Source of the DNA: Gluconobacter frateurii
Lineage (GTDB): Bacteria > Pseudomonadota > Alphaproteobacteria > Acetobacterales > Acetobacteraceae
Length of the DNA: 64,000 bases
Direction: 5' to 3'
NCBI RefSeq assembly: GCF_002723955.1
Contig: NZ_BEWN01000001.1
Coordinates: forward strand, 682,001-746,000
The translations under genes were made by a program, and so were the position numbers. Under the pieces are notes generated by a model, which worked only from the letters and a program-made list of their open reading frames with translations, was not told where the DNA came from and did no database searches. Shown piece by piece: positions 35,066-45,346 of this stretch. The number at the start of each line of letters is the position of its first letter. Position 1 is the first letter of the stretch.

Positions 35066-37765
35066 ATGAAAACTCTCGCCCTCCCTTTGTGGCTCAGGCG
35101 CCTGTCACCTCAGCAGTGGGCAATCATTTTACTCATTGTGCTGCCCCCACTGTCTCAGTTGCCCGCCCTTCTTGGCTGGACAGCTTTTGATCCGGTTCTT
35201 CGTCTGGCCAAGTTTGGCGATGAAGGGCATCAGTTTTTTCCTGGTAATCCAGGTTATGTAGATGCGAACGCAGGCGCTACAACCCAAGCGCTTGGGGCCC
35301 TTGCAGCCCGTCAATGGTTACATGGGATTGTGCCTTGGTGGAATGCCAATACCGGCTTTGGCGTTCCTCTCGCAGCAGAAATGCAGAATTCTGCAATGTT
35401 CGTGCCTTTTGTGCTTCTATTGGCTTTCCCGCACGGACTGCTGGTTCTTCGCCTGATTTTACAGATCCTGTGTGGTCTTTTCACTTTCGCATTGCTGGGT
35501 GAATTGGAAGTGCTGCCATTGGCCGCGCTTTTGGGCGGTATCCTTGCAGAATTCTGTGGGACGTTCAGCTGGTTTGCTCATGGGCCCATCATGCCAGTGC
35601 CTTTTCTTGCGCTGATGGTGTGGGGAATCCTGCGGGCTGCGGCGCCTATACCGCGCCGATATGGAGGTCGCATGGTTGGTATCGCGGTCGCCTACGCCGT
35701 TGCGGCAGGATTTCCCGAAACGGCTTATGTAAATGGACTTTTGGCGCTTGCGATAGCAGTCTGGGCCCTCTTGCGCCTGGAGAGTAAGTTGAGGCTTCGA
35801 GCTGCGTTCCACATTTGTGGCGGCGGTTTAGCAGGCCTCGCCCTATCGGCTCCAGCATGGGTGCCGTTCGGTTTGTTTCTGCGAGATGCGATCGTGGGGC
35901 AGAATGCTGATTTTGGCGATGCTCACTTTGTAACGGGAACAAGCGCTCTTCATTTATTCCCGATACTGTTCGGGCCGCCTCTTTACGGTTTCTATGCCAA
36001 TGCAGGGACTTGGCACGCTGACATATGGTTCCACACGGGAGGCTATGTAGATCTAGCTCTCGTTGTGTTTGGGCTCATGGCATTTCTGCGTCCCTCTCTA
36101 TGGAAAATGAAAAATTCATATTGGGGGCTTCGGGTTCTGCTTGGCGTCTGGGTTCTTGCGACCGTAGCGAAAGCTGAAGGTGTTCATGTCATTAGTCGCA
36201 CTATTGATATGATCCCCCTGATCAAACAGACCATGCTTTATGTATATGCGTCGTCTGGATGGTGGTTCGCATTTTGTATACTAGCCAGTTTTGCTTTGAA
36301 TGACCGTCTTCGTTATGGGCGTCTTTCCATCAAATCTGCATTGCTGACTAATTCGGCTACGATTTTGATTATGGCCCTGGTCCTGCCTTCCGCATGGCCT
36401 GAAGTCATGTCCCTGTGGCGTGTGCTGCCAGAATACCGGCCCATGGCTGTGTGTGGTCTGATGATCACCGGTGGGTTGGCGCTAATGCTTCCTTGGTTTC
36501 TGGCTGTCAGAACTCCATTCGCTCTTTATGCAGGGGGGGGATTGCTGTCATTGCATGCGCTATTGTTGAGTACATGGCCTGTGGTCGCAAGTGGAACGCA
36601 GGGGGGATCCATAAATTATGCAGCTGCAAAGTGGATGCGCGATCATCAGGGGCTTTCGCGTATTGTAAGCTTCAATGCCCTTGCACCGAATTATGGATCC
36701 TTCTTTGGTCTGCGCACCCTAAATTATACTTATCTTCCAGTTCCTACAGATTTTGCTCGAATACTTGATGCGGCGGATGACCCCGCTATCGATCCGAGTG
36801 GATTTTACACACCAGGTCTGGGAACAGCGGATAGTGGCGCGACCAATTCGTCAGGCTTTGATTTTTACCTGAAGAGCCATCCGGTTTCTGGAAAAAATTT
36901 CCTTGATTGGATGCGTAAGCATGGTGTCGCCTGGGTCATTCGACCTGCTGGTGACGAAAAAATGAGCGACGTTACCTGGACAGAACTCCAGCCTGATACC
37001 GCCAAAGCTGTCAGTATCGGGGGAGAAGGAGTTGAAGGAAATATTGACGCTCCCACTGGGAACGAGACACAAATTACATCTGTTGGCCTTGGTCTGGGCA
37101 CTTTTTCAGGCCACGCAAGTGGTCAACTGCATCTGCGTCTGTGTAATGGAGATGAATGTATAGACGGTGTTCTTAATGTCGCGAGCACTCAGGACAATCA
37201 ACTGGCATGGATAGCATTGTCAAAGCCGTTGAATACAAAGACTGGAGATATCCTTCATTGGCATGCTTGGACTTCTGACACGCAGTCCCCTCCAGCTCTA
37301 TGGATGTGGAAACAGCAATATCGTTCAGATGAATACGCTCCCCTTATGCCGCTTCGTTTCCACTTCTCGGACCCAGATGTCACGACGCCTTACCATGATC
37401 GGTATGTGTCCATTCATCATTTGGGTGGCGCAGTTCCTTACACGGAATCCGCAGGATGCAGAATAGAGACGTTCACAGACAAGAGCTTTGAGACTTTCTG
37501 TCCTTCTGCCGGGTCAATGTTGAGGCGCGAGCTGTTTTTCCCGGGATGGAGAGTTTCCGTTAATGGAGAGATGTCAGAAATTTCCAAGGATGGAGAGGGG
37601 CTTTTCCAGGTCGTTCAGCTCCCTGTCGGGCACAGTCATGTAGAGTTCTTTTATGCGCCGCCCTATCGACGAGGCATATATCTAGTATTCTTGTTGGGAT
37701 TATTAGGGTTTCTTTTCCCCTTCTTTCAAAGTCGTGGCAAAGAAATCAAATTCAATAAAATTTGA
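35066..37765 (+). CDS. YfhO-like membrane protein, putative GT-C glycosyltransferase
   Basis: 899-residue protein with about a dozen hydrophobic segments in the first 500 residues and a large C-terminal extracytoplasmic region (about 510-870) closed by a final helix (YLVFLLGLLGFLFPFF) and a Lys-rich end. Features typical of YfhO-family proteins are the long early loop after helix 1 (ending near WWNANTGFGVPLA), GFPETAYVNG around residue 215, and the late FFPGWRVSVNGE with YRRGIYLV. Bacillus YfhO glycosylates lipoteichoic acid; the role here is inferred to be glycan or lipid modification at the outer face of the inner membrane. The ORF end overlaps a perfect hairpin. Confidence 0.8.
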   Translation: MKTLALPLWLRRLSPQQWAIILLIVLPPLSQLPALLGWTAFDPVLRLAKFGDEGHQFFPGNPGYVDANAGATTQALGALAARQWLHGIVPWWNANTGFGVPLAAEMQNSAMFVPFVLLLAFPHGLLVLRLILQILCGLFTFALLGELEVLPLAALLGGILAEFCGTFSWFAHGPIMPVPFLALMVWGILRAAAPIPRRYGGRMVGIAVAYAVAAGFPETAYVNGLLALAIAVWALLRLESKLRLRAAFHICGGGLAGLALSAPAWVPFGLFLRDAIVGQNADFGDAHFVTGTSALHLFPILFGPPLYGFYANAGTWHADIWFHTGGYVDLALVVFGLMAFLRPSLWKMKNSYWGLRVLLGVWVLATVAKAEGVHVISRTIDMIPLIKQTMLYVYASSGWWFAFCILASFALNDRLRYGRLSIKSALLTNSATILIMALVLPSAWPEVMSLWRVLPEYRPMAVCGLMITGGLALMLPWFLAVRTPFALYAGGGLLSLHALLLSTWPVVASGTQGGSINYAAAKWMRDHQGLSRIVSFNALAPNYGSFFGLRTLNYTYLPVPTDFARILDAADDPAIDPSGFYTPGLGTADSGATNSSGFDFYLKSHPVSGKNFLDWMRKHGVAWVIRPAGDEKMSDVTWTELQPDTAKAVSIGGEGVEGNIDAPTGNETQITSVGLGLGTFSGHASGQLHLRLCNGDECIDGVLNVASTQDNQLAWIALSKPLNTKTGDILHWHAWTSDTQSPPALWMWKQQYRSDEYAPLMPLRFHFSDPDVTTPYHDRYVSIHHLGGAVPYTESAGCRIETFTDKSFETFCPSAGSMLRRELFFPGWRVSVNGEMSEISKDGEGLFQVVQLPVGHSHVEFFYAPPYRRGIYLVFLLGLLGFLFPFFQSRGKEIKFNKI

Positions 37766-37770
37766 TTTCT
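37741..37770 (+). terminator. Hairpin over the stop codon of the YfhO-like gene
   Basis: AGAAATCAAATT and AATTTGATTTCT form perfect arms around CAATAA, covering the stop, followed by TTTAG. A second, stronger terminator comes right after, so this may protect the mRNA end instead. Confidence 0.4.
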
Positions 37771-37782
37771 TTTAGAAATTAT

Positions 37783-37820
37783 AAAAATCCCTGAGACTAT
37801 TAAGCCTCAGGGATTTTTAT
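37783..37820. terminator. Bidirectional rho-independent terminator
   Basis: AAAAATCCCTGAG and CTCAGGGATTTTT form a long stem with a 10-base loop and T/A runs on both sides, between the YfhO-like gene and the convergent glycosyltransferase gene. Confidence 0.9.
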
Positions 37821-37855
37821 TTATTTAAAGTGACGATTGTATATTGTTTTCAGAT

Positions 37856-38794
37856 TCAGAGGGTAGGATCGACAATACGGACGGCGTAAGACAGATAAGC
37901 GAGCCGCTTCATTTCCTGACGGCCATGCTTGATGCCGTTCATGACAATGCCACAAAGCACGCAAAGTGCAGACAAAAGAACCAAACCAGTTGCAAGAACC
38001 GCAGAGGGCAGGCGGGGAACCAGCCCTGTCTGTGCGTAGTCAATGACAACCGGGGTCCCAGCCAGAAGTCCAATCAGAAAAAACAGAAGCCCTGATGAGA
38101 AAAAGAAAAGAATGGGCTTTTCTCTTTGAACGAGGGTGAGGATCGTAAAGAGAATACGAAAGCCATCCTGGTAGGTGTTTAGCTTGGATGTGGAGCCCAC
38201 CGGTCGCTCGACATAAACTGTCGGTTCTTCGGAAATCGGCATATCTAGTTCAAGAGCGTGAACACTGAACTCGGTTTCGATTTCAAAACCCGAAGACATG
38301 ACCGGGAAGGATTTGACGAAGCGGCGGGAAAATACACGATAGCCTGAAAGCAGGTCTGTAGTACGCCGCCCGAAGATCGACATGACCAGACCTGTCAGCA
38401 TCTTGTTACCCAGAACGTGCCCCGGACGATATGCGGCAGTACGATCCGTAACCCGGACGCCGTTTACCATATCCAGGCCTTCACCGGATGCTTTTGCGAC
38501 CATGCGGGGAGCTGCTGCAGCTTCGTAGGTCGCGTCCCCATCCACTAGTACGTAATAATCTGCCTCAATATCAGAGAACATGCGTCTTACGACATGACCT
38601 TTGCCCTGCATCGTTTCCGAACGGACAATTGCACCAGCCTTGCGTGCTGCTTCGACGGTATTGTCTGCTGAATTGTTGTCGTAGACGTAGATTTCCGCCT
38701 GCGGCAAAGCCGCTTTGAATTCTGATACGACCTGAGTGATTGCTACTTCTTCGTTATAACACGGGATCAGAACAGCAATTTTCAAATCACTCAT
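37856..38794 (-). CDS. GtrB-type polyprenyl-phosphate glycosyltransferase
   Basis: Glycosyltransferase family 2 protein of 312 residues, likely loading a sugar onto undecaprenyl phosphate at the inner face of the membrane. VLIPCYNEE (8-16) opens the fold, DNNS (39-42) and the metal-binding DGD at 85-87 follow, and RVTDRTAAYRPGHVLGNKML with SGYRVFSR form the acceptor region. Two C-terminal transmembrane helices (about 227-250 and 268-292) match GtrB/DPMS relatives. The start at 38794 has an SD (AAGGA); the upstream in-frame ATG at 38965 adds residues unlike the family. With DUF2142 and YfhO-like proteins nearby, it suggests a three-part glycosylation system. Confidence 0.88.
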   Translation of the reverse strand: MSDLKIAVLIPCYNEEVAITQVVSEFKAALPQAEIYVYDNNSADNTVEAARKAGAIVRSETMQGKGHVVRRMFSDIEADYYVLVDGDATYEAAAAPRMVAKASGEGLDMVNGVRVTDRTAAYRPGHVLGNKMLTGLVMSIFGRRTTDLLSGYRVFSRRFVKSFPVMSSGFEIETEFSVHALELDMPISEEPTVYVERPVGSTSKLNTYQDGFRILFTILTLVQREKPILFFFSSGLLFFLIGLLAGTPVVIDYAQTGLVPRLPSAVLATGLVLLSALCVLCGIVMNGIKHGRQEMKRLAYLSYAVRIVDPTL

Positions 38795-39010
38795 GATGAC
38801 GTCCTTATGGAATGAGACAGGAAAGTACTGATTGGAGAAGACAGTGCTTCTGACTGGTAATGTATCAAAGAGATACTCTGCATAAGCGAAACTGGAAAAC
38901 TCAGGAAGGTCTGCCGTGTAAGGAAAGCGCGAAATACATGTGCTCTCATCACCCAGTTCTGTCATTCATGACGTCATACGACGTTAAATGAGAAAGCAGC
39001 CGTTTTCAGA

Positions 39011-39601
39011 TTATTCCGCATACCGGTTGATGATGAAGTCTAGAAGCACGGCAGGATAGAGCACATGTTCCTGCTCCAGAACGCGAACGGCCAGACCGTC
39101 AGGCGTATCGCCAGCGTGCACAGGCACGCGGGCTTGTCCAAGAATGGGTCCTTCATCAACCCCCGCCGTTACAAGATGAACGGTGCAGCCGTGTTCTTTG
39201 GCTCCTGCCGCCAAGGCCGCCTCATGGGTGTGCAACCCAGGAAAGGCGGGTAGGAGGCTTGGGTGAATGTTCAGCATGCGCCCATTCCACGCGTTGACCA
39301 GAAACGGGGTCAAAACGCGCATGTAGCCTGCAAGGCAGACAATTTCGGCGCCTGAGGCGCGGATGGCGGCATCAACTTTGCGTTCGTGGGCCTCCCTATC
39401 CTTGCCGAATGGTTTGTGGTCGATGGCAATCGTCTGAAGGCCCGCTGCACGGGCGATTTCAAGACCCGCCGCATCTGGCCGGTTACTCAGAACCAGCGCA
39501 ATACGGGCGGGGTAATCTGGCCGTTCGCAGGCTTCGATCAGTGCGCGCATGTTGCTTCCGCGACCACTGATCAGAACGGCAATCGGCGTTTTCTGCATCA
39601 T
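39011..39601 (-). CDS. purN: Phosphoribosylglycinamide formyltransferase
   Basis: Formyl-THF dependent GAR transformylase of de novo purine synthesis, 196 residues. [13 protein letters not shown] (9-21) is the nucleotide-binding start; [33 protein letters not shown] holds the catalytic Asn and His (about 107-111), and [10 protein letters not shown] carries the catalytic Asp (about 144). Its start overlaps the purM stop by 4 bases (ATGA), so the two steps are co-translated. Family length is normal. Confidence 0.96.
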   Translation of the reverse strand: MMQKTPIAVLISGRGSNMRALIEACERPDYPARIALVLSNRPDAAGLEIARAAGLQTIAIDHKPFGKDREAHERKVDAAIRASGAEIVCLAGYMRVLTPFLVNAWNGRMLNIHPSLLPAFPGLHTHEAALAAGAKEHGCTVHLVTAGVDEGPILGQARVPVHAGDTPDGLAVRVLEQEHVLYPAVLLDFIINRYAE

Positions 39602-40659
39602 GAAAAAGAGACCGGTGCTGTCAGCGCATAATGTTCGTCTGAACGAACAACCTCCCCAATCAGGAAGGCACTCTCTCCACGAGCTTCCAGTTCTGTCAGA
39701 ACGCGTTCCGGCTCAGGGGTGACCAGAACCATGCCGATGCCGCAGTTGAAAACCCGAAGCATCTCGTCCGCTGCTACGTTACCAACCTGAGCCATCCAGC
39801 GGAAAACGGACGGAACGGTCCAGGACGAGCCATCAACGCGAACGCCCAGCCCTTCGGGCAGAACACGGGGCAGATTGCCAGGAAGGCCGCCACCGGTGAT
39901 GTGCGCGCAGCCATGTAGCAGACCCTTGGCATGCAGATCCAGGACCGTGCGCACATAAAGCTTCGTTGGTGTCAGGAGGGCTTCTGCGAGCGTATGGCCG
40001 TCTGCAAAAGGTGCGGGCGAGTTCCAGCCTAGACCGGATCGGCGAACGATCGCGCGTACCAGCGAAAACCCGTTGGAGTGCACGCCGGAAGAGGGGAGAC
40101 CGATCAGTGCGTCGCCTTCGCGGATACCGGCGGGAAGCAGGTTATCGCGTTCTGCTGCGCCTACGCTGAAGCCTGCGAGGTCGTAGTGTCCCGGTGCGTA
40201 CATGCCCGGCATTTCTGCGGTTTCGCCGCCGACCAATGCACATCCGGATTCCGCACAGCCGTGTGCAATACCTTTCACAACCGTGGCCGCATCTTCAACG
40301 GACAGCTTGCCGGTTGCGAGATAGTCTAGGAAGAAAAGTGGTGTTGCGCCCTGCACAACCAGATCGTTCACGCACATCGCCACGAGGTCCACACCGACCT
40401 CATCATGCTTGCCCGCCTCAATGGCGACCATCAGCTTGGTACCGACACCGTCCGTGCAACTGACGAGGACGGGATCCGTGAAACCAGCAGCTTTCAGATC
40501 AAACAATGCGCCGAAACCACCAAGGCCGCCCATCGTTCCCGGACGGTTCGTTGCCTTGGCTGCCGGCTTGATGGCATCGACCAGAGCGTCGCCTGCGGCA
40601 ATGTCCACGCCAGCCTGTGCATAGCTGGCGCCCTGAGGGGTGTCGGGCTGATCGGTCAT
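39598..40659 (-). CDS. purM: Phosphoribosylaminoimidazole synthetase
   Basis: AIR synthetase, the ATP-dependent ring-closure step of purine synthesis, 353 residues. The start [15 protein letters not shown], the phosphate-binding [66 protein letters not shown] and the late [18 protein letters not shown] are all diagnostic. First gene of purMN on the minus strand, divergent from hdaA with about 100 bases between them. I see no purine riboswitch upstream. Confidence 0.97.
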   Translation of the reverse strand: MTDQPDTPQGASYAQAGVDIAAGDALVDAIKPAAKATNRPGTMGGLGGFGALFDLKAAGFTDPVLVSCTDGVGTKLMVAIEAGKHDEVGVDLVAMCVNDLVVQGATPLFFLDYLATGKLSVEDAATVVKGIAHGCAESGCALVGGETAEMPGMYAPGHYDLAGFSVGAAERDNLLPAGIREGDALIGLPSSGVHSNGFSLVRAIVRRSGLGWNSPAPFADGHTLAEALLTPTKLYVRTVLDLHAKGLLHGCAHITGGGLPGNLPRVLPEGLGVRVDGSSWTVPSVFRWMAQVGNVAADEMLRVFNCGIGMVLVTPEPERVLTELEARGESAFLIGEVVRSDEHYALTAPVSFS

Positions 40660-40759
40660 CGTGAAAGCTTCCCGCTGGTTGACGTGACGCCGTTCTAGAG
40701 CATCCTGCGCACGGGCGGAACGCTATTTGAGAGCGGAACGACACGGAAAAAGGGCTGGC

Positions 40760-41485
40760 ATGACAAAACCGGACGGACAGACAGGGCCCTTGGGAGGGGA
40801 TATTGGCCCGCAGATGGCTTTTCCCTTACGTAGGCCCGCTGCATTTACAGCCGAGCGTTTCATTACGAGTCCGTCCAATGCGGCTGCGAGAGCGTGGCTG
40901 TCCCGCAAGGGGTGGCCAGATGGTCGGCTGTGGCTCTGGGGCCCCGCGGGCACCGGCAAAACCCACCTTTTATCTGTCTGGGCGCAGGAATATGACGCAA
41001 CGGTTCTGGATGCGCGCCTGTTTTCCCGCTCATCTTCAGGGGGGCGCATTCGCGTACAAGGTAATCTCGCCATTGATAACGCCGATTCGCCAGGGGACGA
41101 GGCCACTCTGCTTCATCTTCTGAATGATGCACTGGCGCAGGGTGACCGCGTTCTGATGGTCGGGCGTCTGCCGCCTTCCCGTAGTCATTTTGCTCTTGCA
41201 GATCTCGCCAGTCGTCTGCGCGCTACCGCCACGACGGCTACGGGGGAGCCAGAAGATGATCTACGGGCAACGCTGCTTCTCTCGCTTCTGGCACATCGGC
41301 AACTTGTGGTGTCCCAATCCGTGACGGACTGGCTGTGGCGTCATCTTCCCCGGACCGGGAGTGCGCTGGTTTCTGCTGTTGAGCGTCTTGATGATGCGGC
41401 ACTTGCGCGGGGCACGGCCATTACCCGGGCATTGGCGTTGGAAATGCTTCCCGATCTCCTGATGTCCGAGCATTCTGACGAGTGA
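40760..41485 (+). CDS. hdaA: DnaA-related replication regulator, HdaA-like
   Basis: AAA+ protein resembling domain III of DnaA without the C-terminal DNA-binding domain; relatives (Hda, HdaA of Caulobacter) promote hydrolysis of DnaA-bound ATP after initiation. 241 residues: Walker [10 protein letters not shown] at 61-69, a Walker B-like LAIDNADS (about 106-113) with [13 protein letters not shown] after it, and a box VII-like arginine region ([18 protein letters not shown]). An in-frame ATG at 40727 is upstream; the chosen start is nearer an AAAGGG stretch. It lies divergent to purMN and upstream of ppk, an arrangement common in Alphaproteobacteria. Confidence 0.9.
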   Translation: MTKPDGQTGPLGGDIGPQMAFPLRRPAAFTAERFITSPSNAAARAWLSRKGWPDGRLWLWGPAGTGKTHLLSVWAQEYDATVLDARLFSRSSSGGRIRVQGNLAIDNADSPGDEATLLHLLNDALAQGDRVLMVGRLPPSRSHFALADLASRLRATATTATGEPEDDLRATLLLSLLAHRQLVVSQSVTDWLWRHLPRTGSALVSAVERLDDAALARGTAITRALALEMLPDLLMSEHSDE

Positions 41486-41567
41486 CACAAAAGCGACGTT
41501 TGACACGCTACTTCCGAGTCCCGATCCTGATCGGGATTTTGGTTCGAGCTTCCCGGAAGAGACCATC

Positions 41568-43862
41568 GTGACGACTGAAGACAAAAAACCGGCTCCGCGC
41601 CGCCGCACTTCCCGCCAGCCTCGTGAAGGCAGCATGACCCCGGCTGTCACTCGGGCGCGGCGGAGAAGGACAGTTATTCCGACGGCCAAGGATTACGCGG
41701 ACATGCCGACCTCGCCAGAGCGGTTTATCAATCGTGAACTGTCCTGGCTTGATTTCAACCAGCGCGTCATTGAAGAAGCTGAAAACCCCCGAAATCCTTT
41801 GCTCGAACGGGTTCGTTTCCTGTCTATCAGTGCAAGCAATCTGGATGAGTTCTATTCCGTGCGTGTGGCTGGCCTCGTCGGGCAGGTTCGTGAAGGAATG
41901 GTGGTGCGCAGCCCCGATGGGGCAACCCCCATCCAGCAGCTTGCAGCCGTTCGCCAGAAAGCACGTTTTCTTCTTGAAGAGCAGCAGCGTGTCTGGCGTC
42001 AGCTGGAGGCTGAACTGAAAGATGCAGGGATCTCTATCCTGTCTACGGAAGGACTTGATGAGGCCGACCGGGCTCAACTTGGCACCCTGTTCCAGGAGCG
42101 TGTCTTTCCGGTTTTGACGCCGTTAGCTGTTGATCCGTCTCATCCGCTGCCCTTCATTCCCAATATGGGGCTGGCTCTGGTGATGCGGTTGAAAGATCCC
42201 GGAACAGGCAAGCACGTCATGGACGGCCTGATCCTGCTTCCCGCGCAGGTGCCACGTTTCCTTCGTCTGCCGTCAAAGGTTGGGACAAAGGGTGATGCCT
42301 CCGGCGAGATACGCTTTGTGCTTCTGGAAGATCTGGTCCAGCTCTTTGCGGATCGCTTGTTTCCGGGTCTCATGATTGGTGCCGCAGGTGTTCTGCGGAT
42401 TATCCGTGACACGGATGTCGAGTTCGAGGACGAAGCAGAAGACCTCGTTCGATCCTACGAAACTGCACTGAAGCAGCGTCGTCGGGGTGTAGGTATTCAC
42501 CTGGCGCTCGACCACAAGCTACCAGAGACACTGGGCCGTGAAATGGGTGAGGAACTGGGCGTCGGCGATGAAGACGTCGTTGTTCTCCCGAGTTTTGTGG
42601 GTGTCGTCGATCTCAAGCAACTGATTGTTGATGATCGTCCGGACCTCGTGTTCCCGCCGTACACACCGCGCTTTCCGGAGCGCATCCTTGATTATGACGG
42701 GGACTGCTTCGCTGCCATCCGCGCGAAGGACATTGTTGTTCACCACCCCTTCGAAAGCTTCGATGTGGTGGTGCAGTTCCTGCGTCAGGCTGCGCTGGAT
42801 CCGAACGTCCTTGCCATCAAGCAGACCCTGTATCGCACCTCACGTGACAGCCCGATCGTTCAGGCCCTGATCGAGGCGGCTGAAGCAGGCAAGTCCGTCA
42901 CAGCTATGGTCGAACTACGGGCGCGGTTTGACGAAGAAGCCAATATTCGTCTTTCCCGCGCGCTGGAAGCAGCAGGGGTACAGGTCGTGTTCGGCTTTGC
43001 GCATCTGAAAACGCACGCAAAGCTCAGCCTTGTGGTTCGTCGCGAAGGGGGAACGCTCCGGTCCTACGCTCACTTTGGAACTGGTAACTACCATCCGATC
43101 ACAGCGCGGATTTATACGGATCTGTCTTTCTTTACGTGCGATCCGAAGCTGGCTTCCGACTCAGCCAAGCTGTTCAATTATATGACCGGCTATGCCACGC
43201 CGGAAAAAATGGATGCCCTCGCGTTTTCCCCTATCACCATCCGGCCCACGCTGGAGCAACTGATCCGGGATGAGATCACGCATGCCAAGGCAGGTCGTCC
43301 GGCTCGCATCTGGCTGAAAATGAACAGCCTCGTCGATGCAGAACTCATTGATCTGCTTTACGAGGCTTCTCAGGCTGGCGTGAAGATCGTCGGGATCATC
43401 CGTGGTATCTGCTGCCTCCGTCCCGGCGTTCCGGGGCTCTCGGAGAACATCGACATCAAATCCATTGTCGGGCGTTTCCTGGAGCATGCCCGGGTGTTTG
43501 CGTTCGGAAATGGCCATCGGATGCCGTCCCACAAAGCAAAAGTTTTCATTTCTTCGGCGGACTGGATGGTGCGGAACATGGATTGGAGGGTAGAAGCAAT
43601 GGTGCCCATTACCAATCCAACCGTTCATGCCCAGATTCTCGGCCAGATCATGACGATGAACATCAAGGACACCCTTCAGAGCTGGACGCTGTTGAAAGAC
43701 GGCCGCTGGCACCGGGTTGCCCCTGGCGCTCACCCATTCTCTGCGCACGAATACTTCATGAACAATCCATCCCTTTCCGGCCGGGGTTCGGCCGCTCGGG
43801 AGAAAGCTCTTCCGGAGGCCCATCGCCCACGCGAGCGGCCTGACCGGATTCTGGAAGACTGA
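41568..43862 (+). CDS. ppk: Polyphosphate kinase 1
   Basis: Makes long-chain polyphosphate from ATP. 764 residues; GTG start with SD GGAAGAG. The first 45 residues are a basic, probably disordered extension ([19 protein letters not shown]) longer than in many PPK1 proteins. Then come [27 protein letters not shown], the autophosphorylated His in [10 protein letters not shown] (about residue 502) and the second catalytic His region [18 protein letters not shown] (about 651-668). ppx follows after 5 bases, so synthesis and breakdown of polyphosphate are co-transcribed. Confidence 0.96.
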   Translation: MTTEDKKPAPRRRTSRQPREGSMTPAVTRARRRRTVIPTAKDYADMPTSPERFINRELSWLDFNQRVIEEAENPRNPLLERVRFLSISASNLDEFYSVRVAGLVGQVREGMVVRSPDGATPIQQLAAVRQKARFLLEEQQRVWRQLEAELKDAGISILSTEGLDEADRAQLGTLFQERVFPVLTPLAVDPSHPLPFIPNMGLALVMRLKDPGTGKHVMDGLILLPAQVPRFLRLPSKVGTKGDASGEIRFVLLEDLVQLFADRLFPGLMIGAAGVLRIIRDTDVEFEDEAEDLVRSYETALKQRRRGVGIHLALDHKLPETLGREMGEELGVGDEDVVVLPSFVGVVDLKQLIVDDRPDLVFPPYTPRFPERILDYDGDCFAAIRAKDIVVHHPFESFDVVVQFLRQAALDPNVLAIKQTLYRTSRDSPIVQALIEAAEAGKSVTAMVELRARFDEEANIRLSRALEAAGVQVVFGFAHLKTHAKLSLVVRREGGTLRSYAHFGTGNYHPITARIYTDLSFFTCDPKLASDSAKLFNYMTGYATPEKMDALAFSPITIRPTLEQLIRDEITHAKAGRPARIWLKMNSLVDAELIDLLYEASQAGVKIVGIIRGICCLRPGVPGLSENIDIKSIVGRFLEHARVFAFGNGHRMPSHKAKVFISSADWMVRNMDWRVEAMVPITNPTVHAQILGQIMTMNIKDTLQSWTLLKDGRWHRVAPGAHPFSAHEYFMNNPSLSGRGSAAREKALPEAHRPRERPDRILED

Positions 43863-43867
43863 ACCAC

Positions 43868-45346
43868 ATGTCATCATCTGCACAGCGTTCCGCCATCGTC
43901 GATCTCGGGTCCAATTCAGTCAGGCTCGTGGTTTTTGAAGGCGTTGCGCGCAATCCGCTCCCCATCTTCAATGAGAAGGTTACGCTCAAGCTGGGGCGCG
44001 GTCTGGATGCAACGGGACGCCTGAATGACGAAGGCGTAACGCTGGCAATGGACGTGCTGGGACGTTTCCATACGGTGGCGCGTGCCATGGGGGCGGAACC
44101 TTTTGAGGTTCTGGCCACCGCGGCAGTACGAGACGCATCGAACGGGCCGGATTTTGTGTCGGCCATTCGTGCACGTATGCCGGGCGTTCCCATCCGTGTT
44201 TTGGAAGGGACAGAAGAGGCCGATTATGCGGCCCGTGGCGTGCTGTGCGGTTTGCCGGACGCGAACGGTCTCGTCGCGGATATTGGCGGTGGCTCTCTTG
44301 AACTGATTCACGTTGCTGACGGGCAGTATTATGAAGCCCTGACGACCAAACTTGGCGTAATCCGCCTTCAGGATCGCGCCAAGGGCAGTATCGAACGTGC
44401 CGCTGAAATTGCGTCAGAACTGCTTCAGGAGGTTAACTGGCTTCCGGGCATGACGGGTCGTCCGCTGTATCTGGTCGGTGGGGCTTTCCGTGCGCTGGCT
44501 CGTTTGCAGATTGCCCGTACACAGTATCCGCTCAATCTGGTTCATCTTTTCACGCTCTCCGAAGGGGAAGCGCGCGAGATGTCGGATTGGGTGATCGGTG
44601 CTTCCAAGCGCACCCTCGAAAAACTTCCGAATGCACCTCGCAAGCGTCTGGGGGATGCGCCTTTCGCAGCCGTTGTTCTGAAATGCCTGATGGAGCGCGT
44701 GCGTCCGTCCAAGGTTGTCTTCAGTGTCGATGGCCTGCGGGAAGGCTGGTACATGAAGCATGTGGCATCGTCCGTTGCTGGCGATGATCCGATGACGGCG
44801 TTGGCTGAAGAAATGGCCGGGCGCCTTGCCCGTAGTGTCACGCTGTCCAATGCGTTGACGGGCTGGACGGCACCTCTGTTCCGTGATGAAACGCCATGGC
44901 AGCGACGTTTGCGTCAACTGGCCTGCACCCTGTCAGATATCGGCTCTTACGATCATCCTGAGTATCGTGCAGAGCAGACCTATCAGCGTGTTATGCATTG
45001 CCACGGCGTTGGGTTCGAACATGCCGCCCGGGCATTCATCGGGCTCACCCTTGCAGTCCGTTATGAAGTGGCGATGGACGCGTCCCTGATCGAGCCGTCC
45101 CGCCAGCTTCTGTCCCGGTCGGAAATCGAGCGGGCGGTGAGGTTGGGGCTGGCTCTCCGTCTGGCCTATACGCTCTGTGCCGGAACGACTGTGCTGCTGG
45201 AGGAATGCCGTCTTCTGGTGGAAGATCAGCAGCTTGTTCTTATCCTGGGTGCACGCAGCGTGCGTGCGGCAGGCAGTGCGGTCCGTCGGCGGTTTGAAAG
45301 ACTGGCGGCAGCCATGCAGTTAGAATGTCAGGTAAGGGAAGAATGA
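43868..45346 (+). CDS. ppx: Exopolyphosphatase/GppA family phosphatase
   Basis: Releases phosphate from polyphosphate ends, or hydrolyses pppGpp. 492 residues with the actin-like ASKHA fold: AIVDLGSNSVRLVVF at 9-23, ATAAVRDASNG (about 78-88), GTEEADYAARGV, and the second phosphate loop VADIGGGSLELI (about 138-149). The C-terminal 180 residues form an all-alpha HD-like region (DIGSYDHPEY, VMHCHGVGF). It follows ppk by 5 bases and its stop overlaps the start of the CDP-diacylglycerol hydrolase gene (ATGA). Ppx and GppA cannot be separated by eye; the pairing with ppk supports Ppx. Confidence 0.94.
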   Translation: MSSSAQRSAIVDLGSNSVRLVVFEGVARNPLPIFNEKVTLKLGRGLDATGRLNDEGVTLAMDVLGRFHTVARAMGAEPFEVLATAAVRDASNGPDFVSAIRARMPGVPIRVLEGTEEADYAARGVLCGLPDANGLVADIGGGSLELIHVADGQYYEALTTKLGVIRLQDRAKGSIERAAEIASELLQEVNWLPGMTGRPLYLVGGAFRALARLQIARTQYPLNLVHLFTLSEGEAREMSDWVIGASKRTLEKLPNAPRKRLGDAPFAAVVLKCLMERVRPSKVVFSVDGLREGWYMKHVASSVAGDDPMTALAEEMAGRLARSVTLSNALTGWTAPLFRDETPWQRRLRQLACTLSDIGSYDHPEYRAEQTYQRVMHCHGVGFEHAARAFIGLTLAVRYEVAMDASLIEPSRQLLSRSEIERAVRLGLALRLAYTLCAGTTVLLEECRLLVEDQQLVLILGARSVRAAGSAVRRRFERLAAAMQLECQVREE

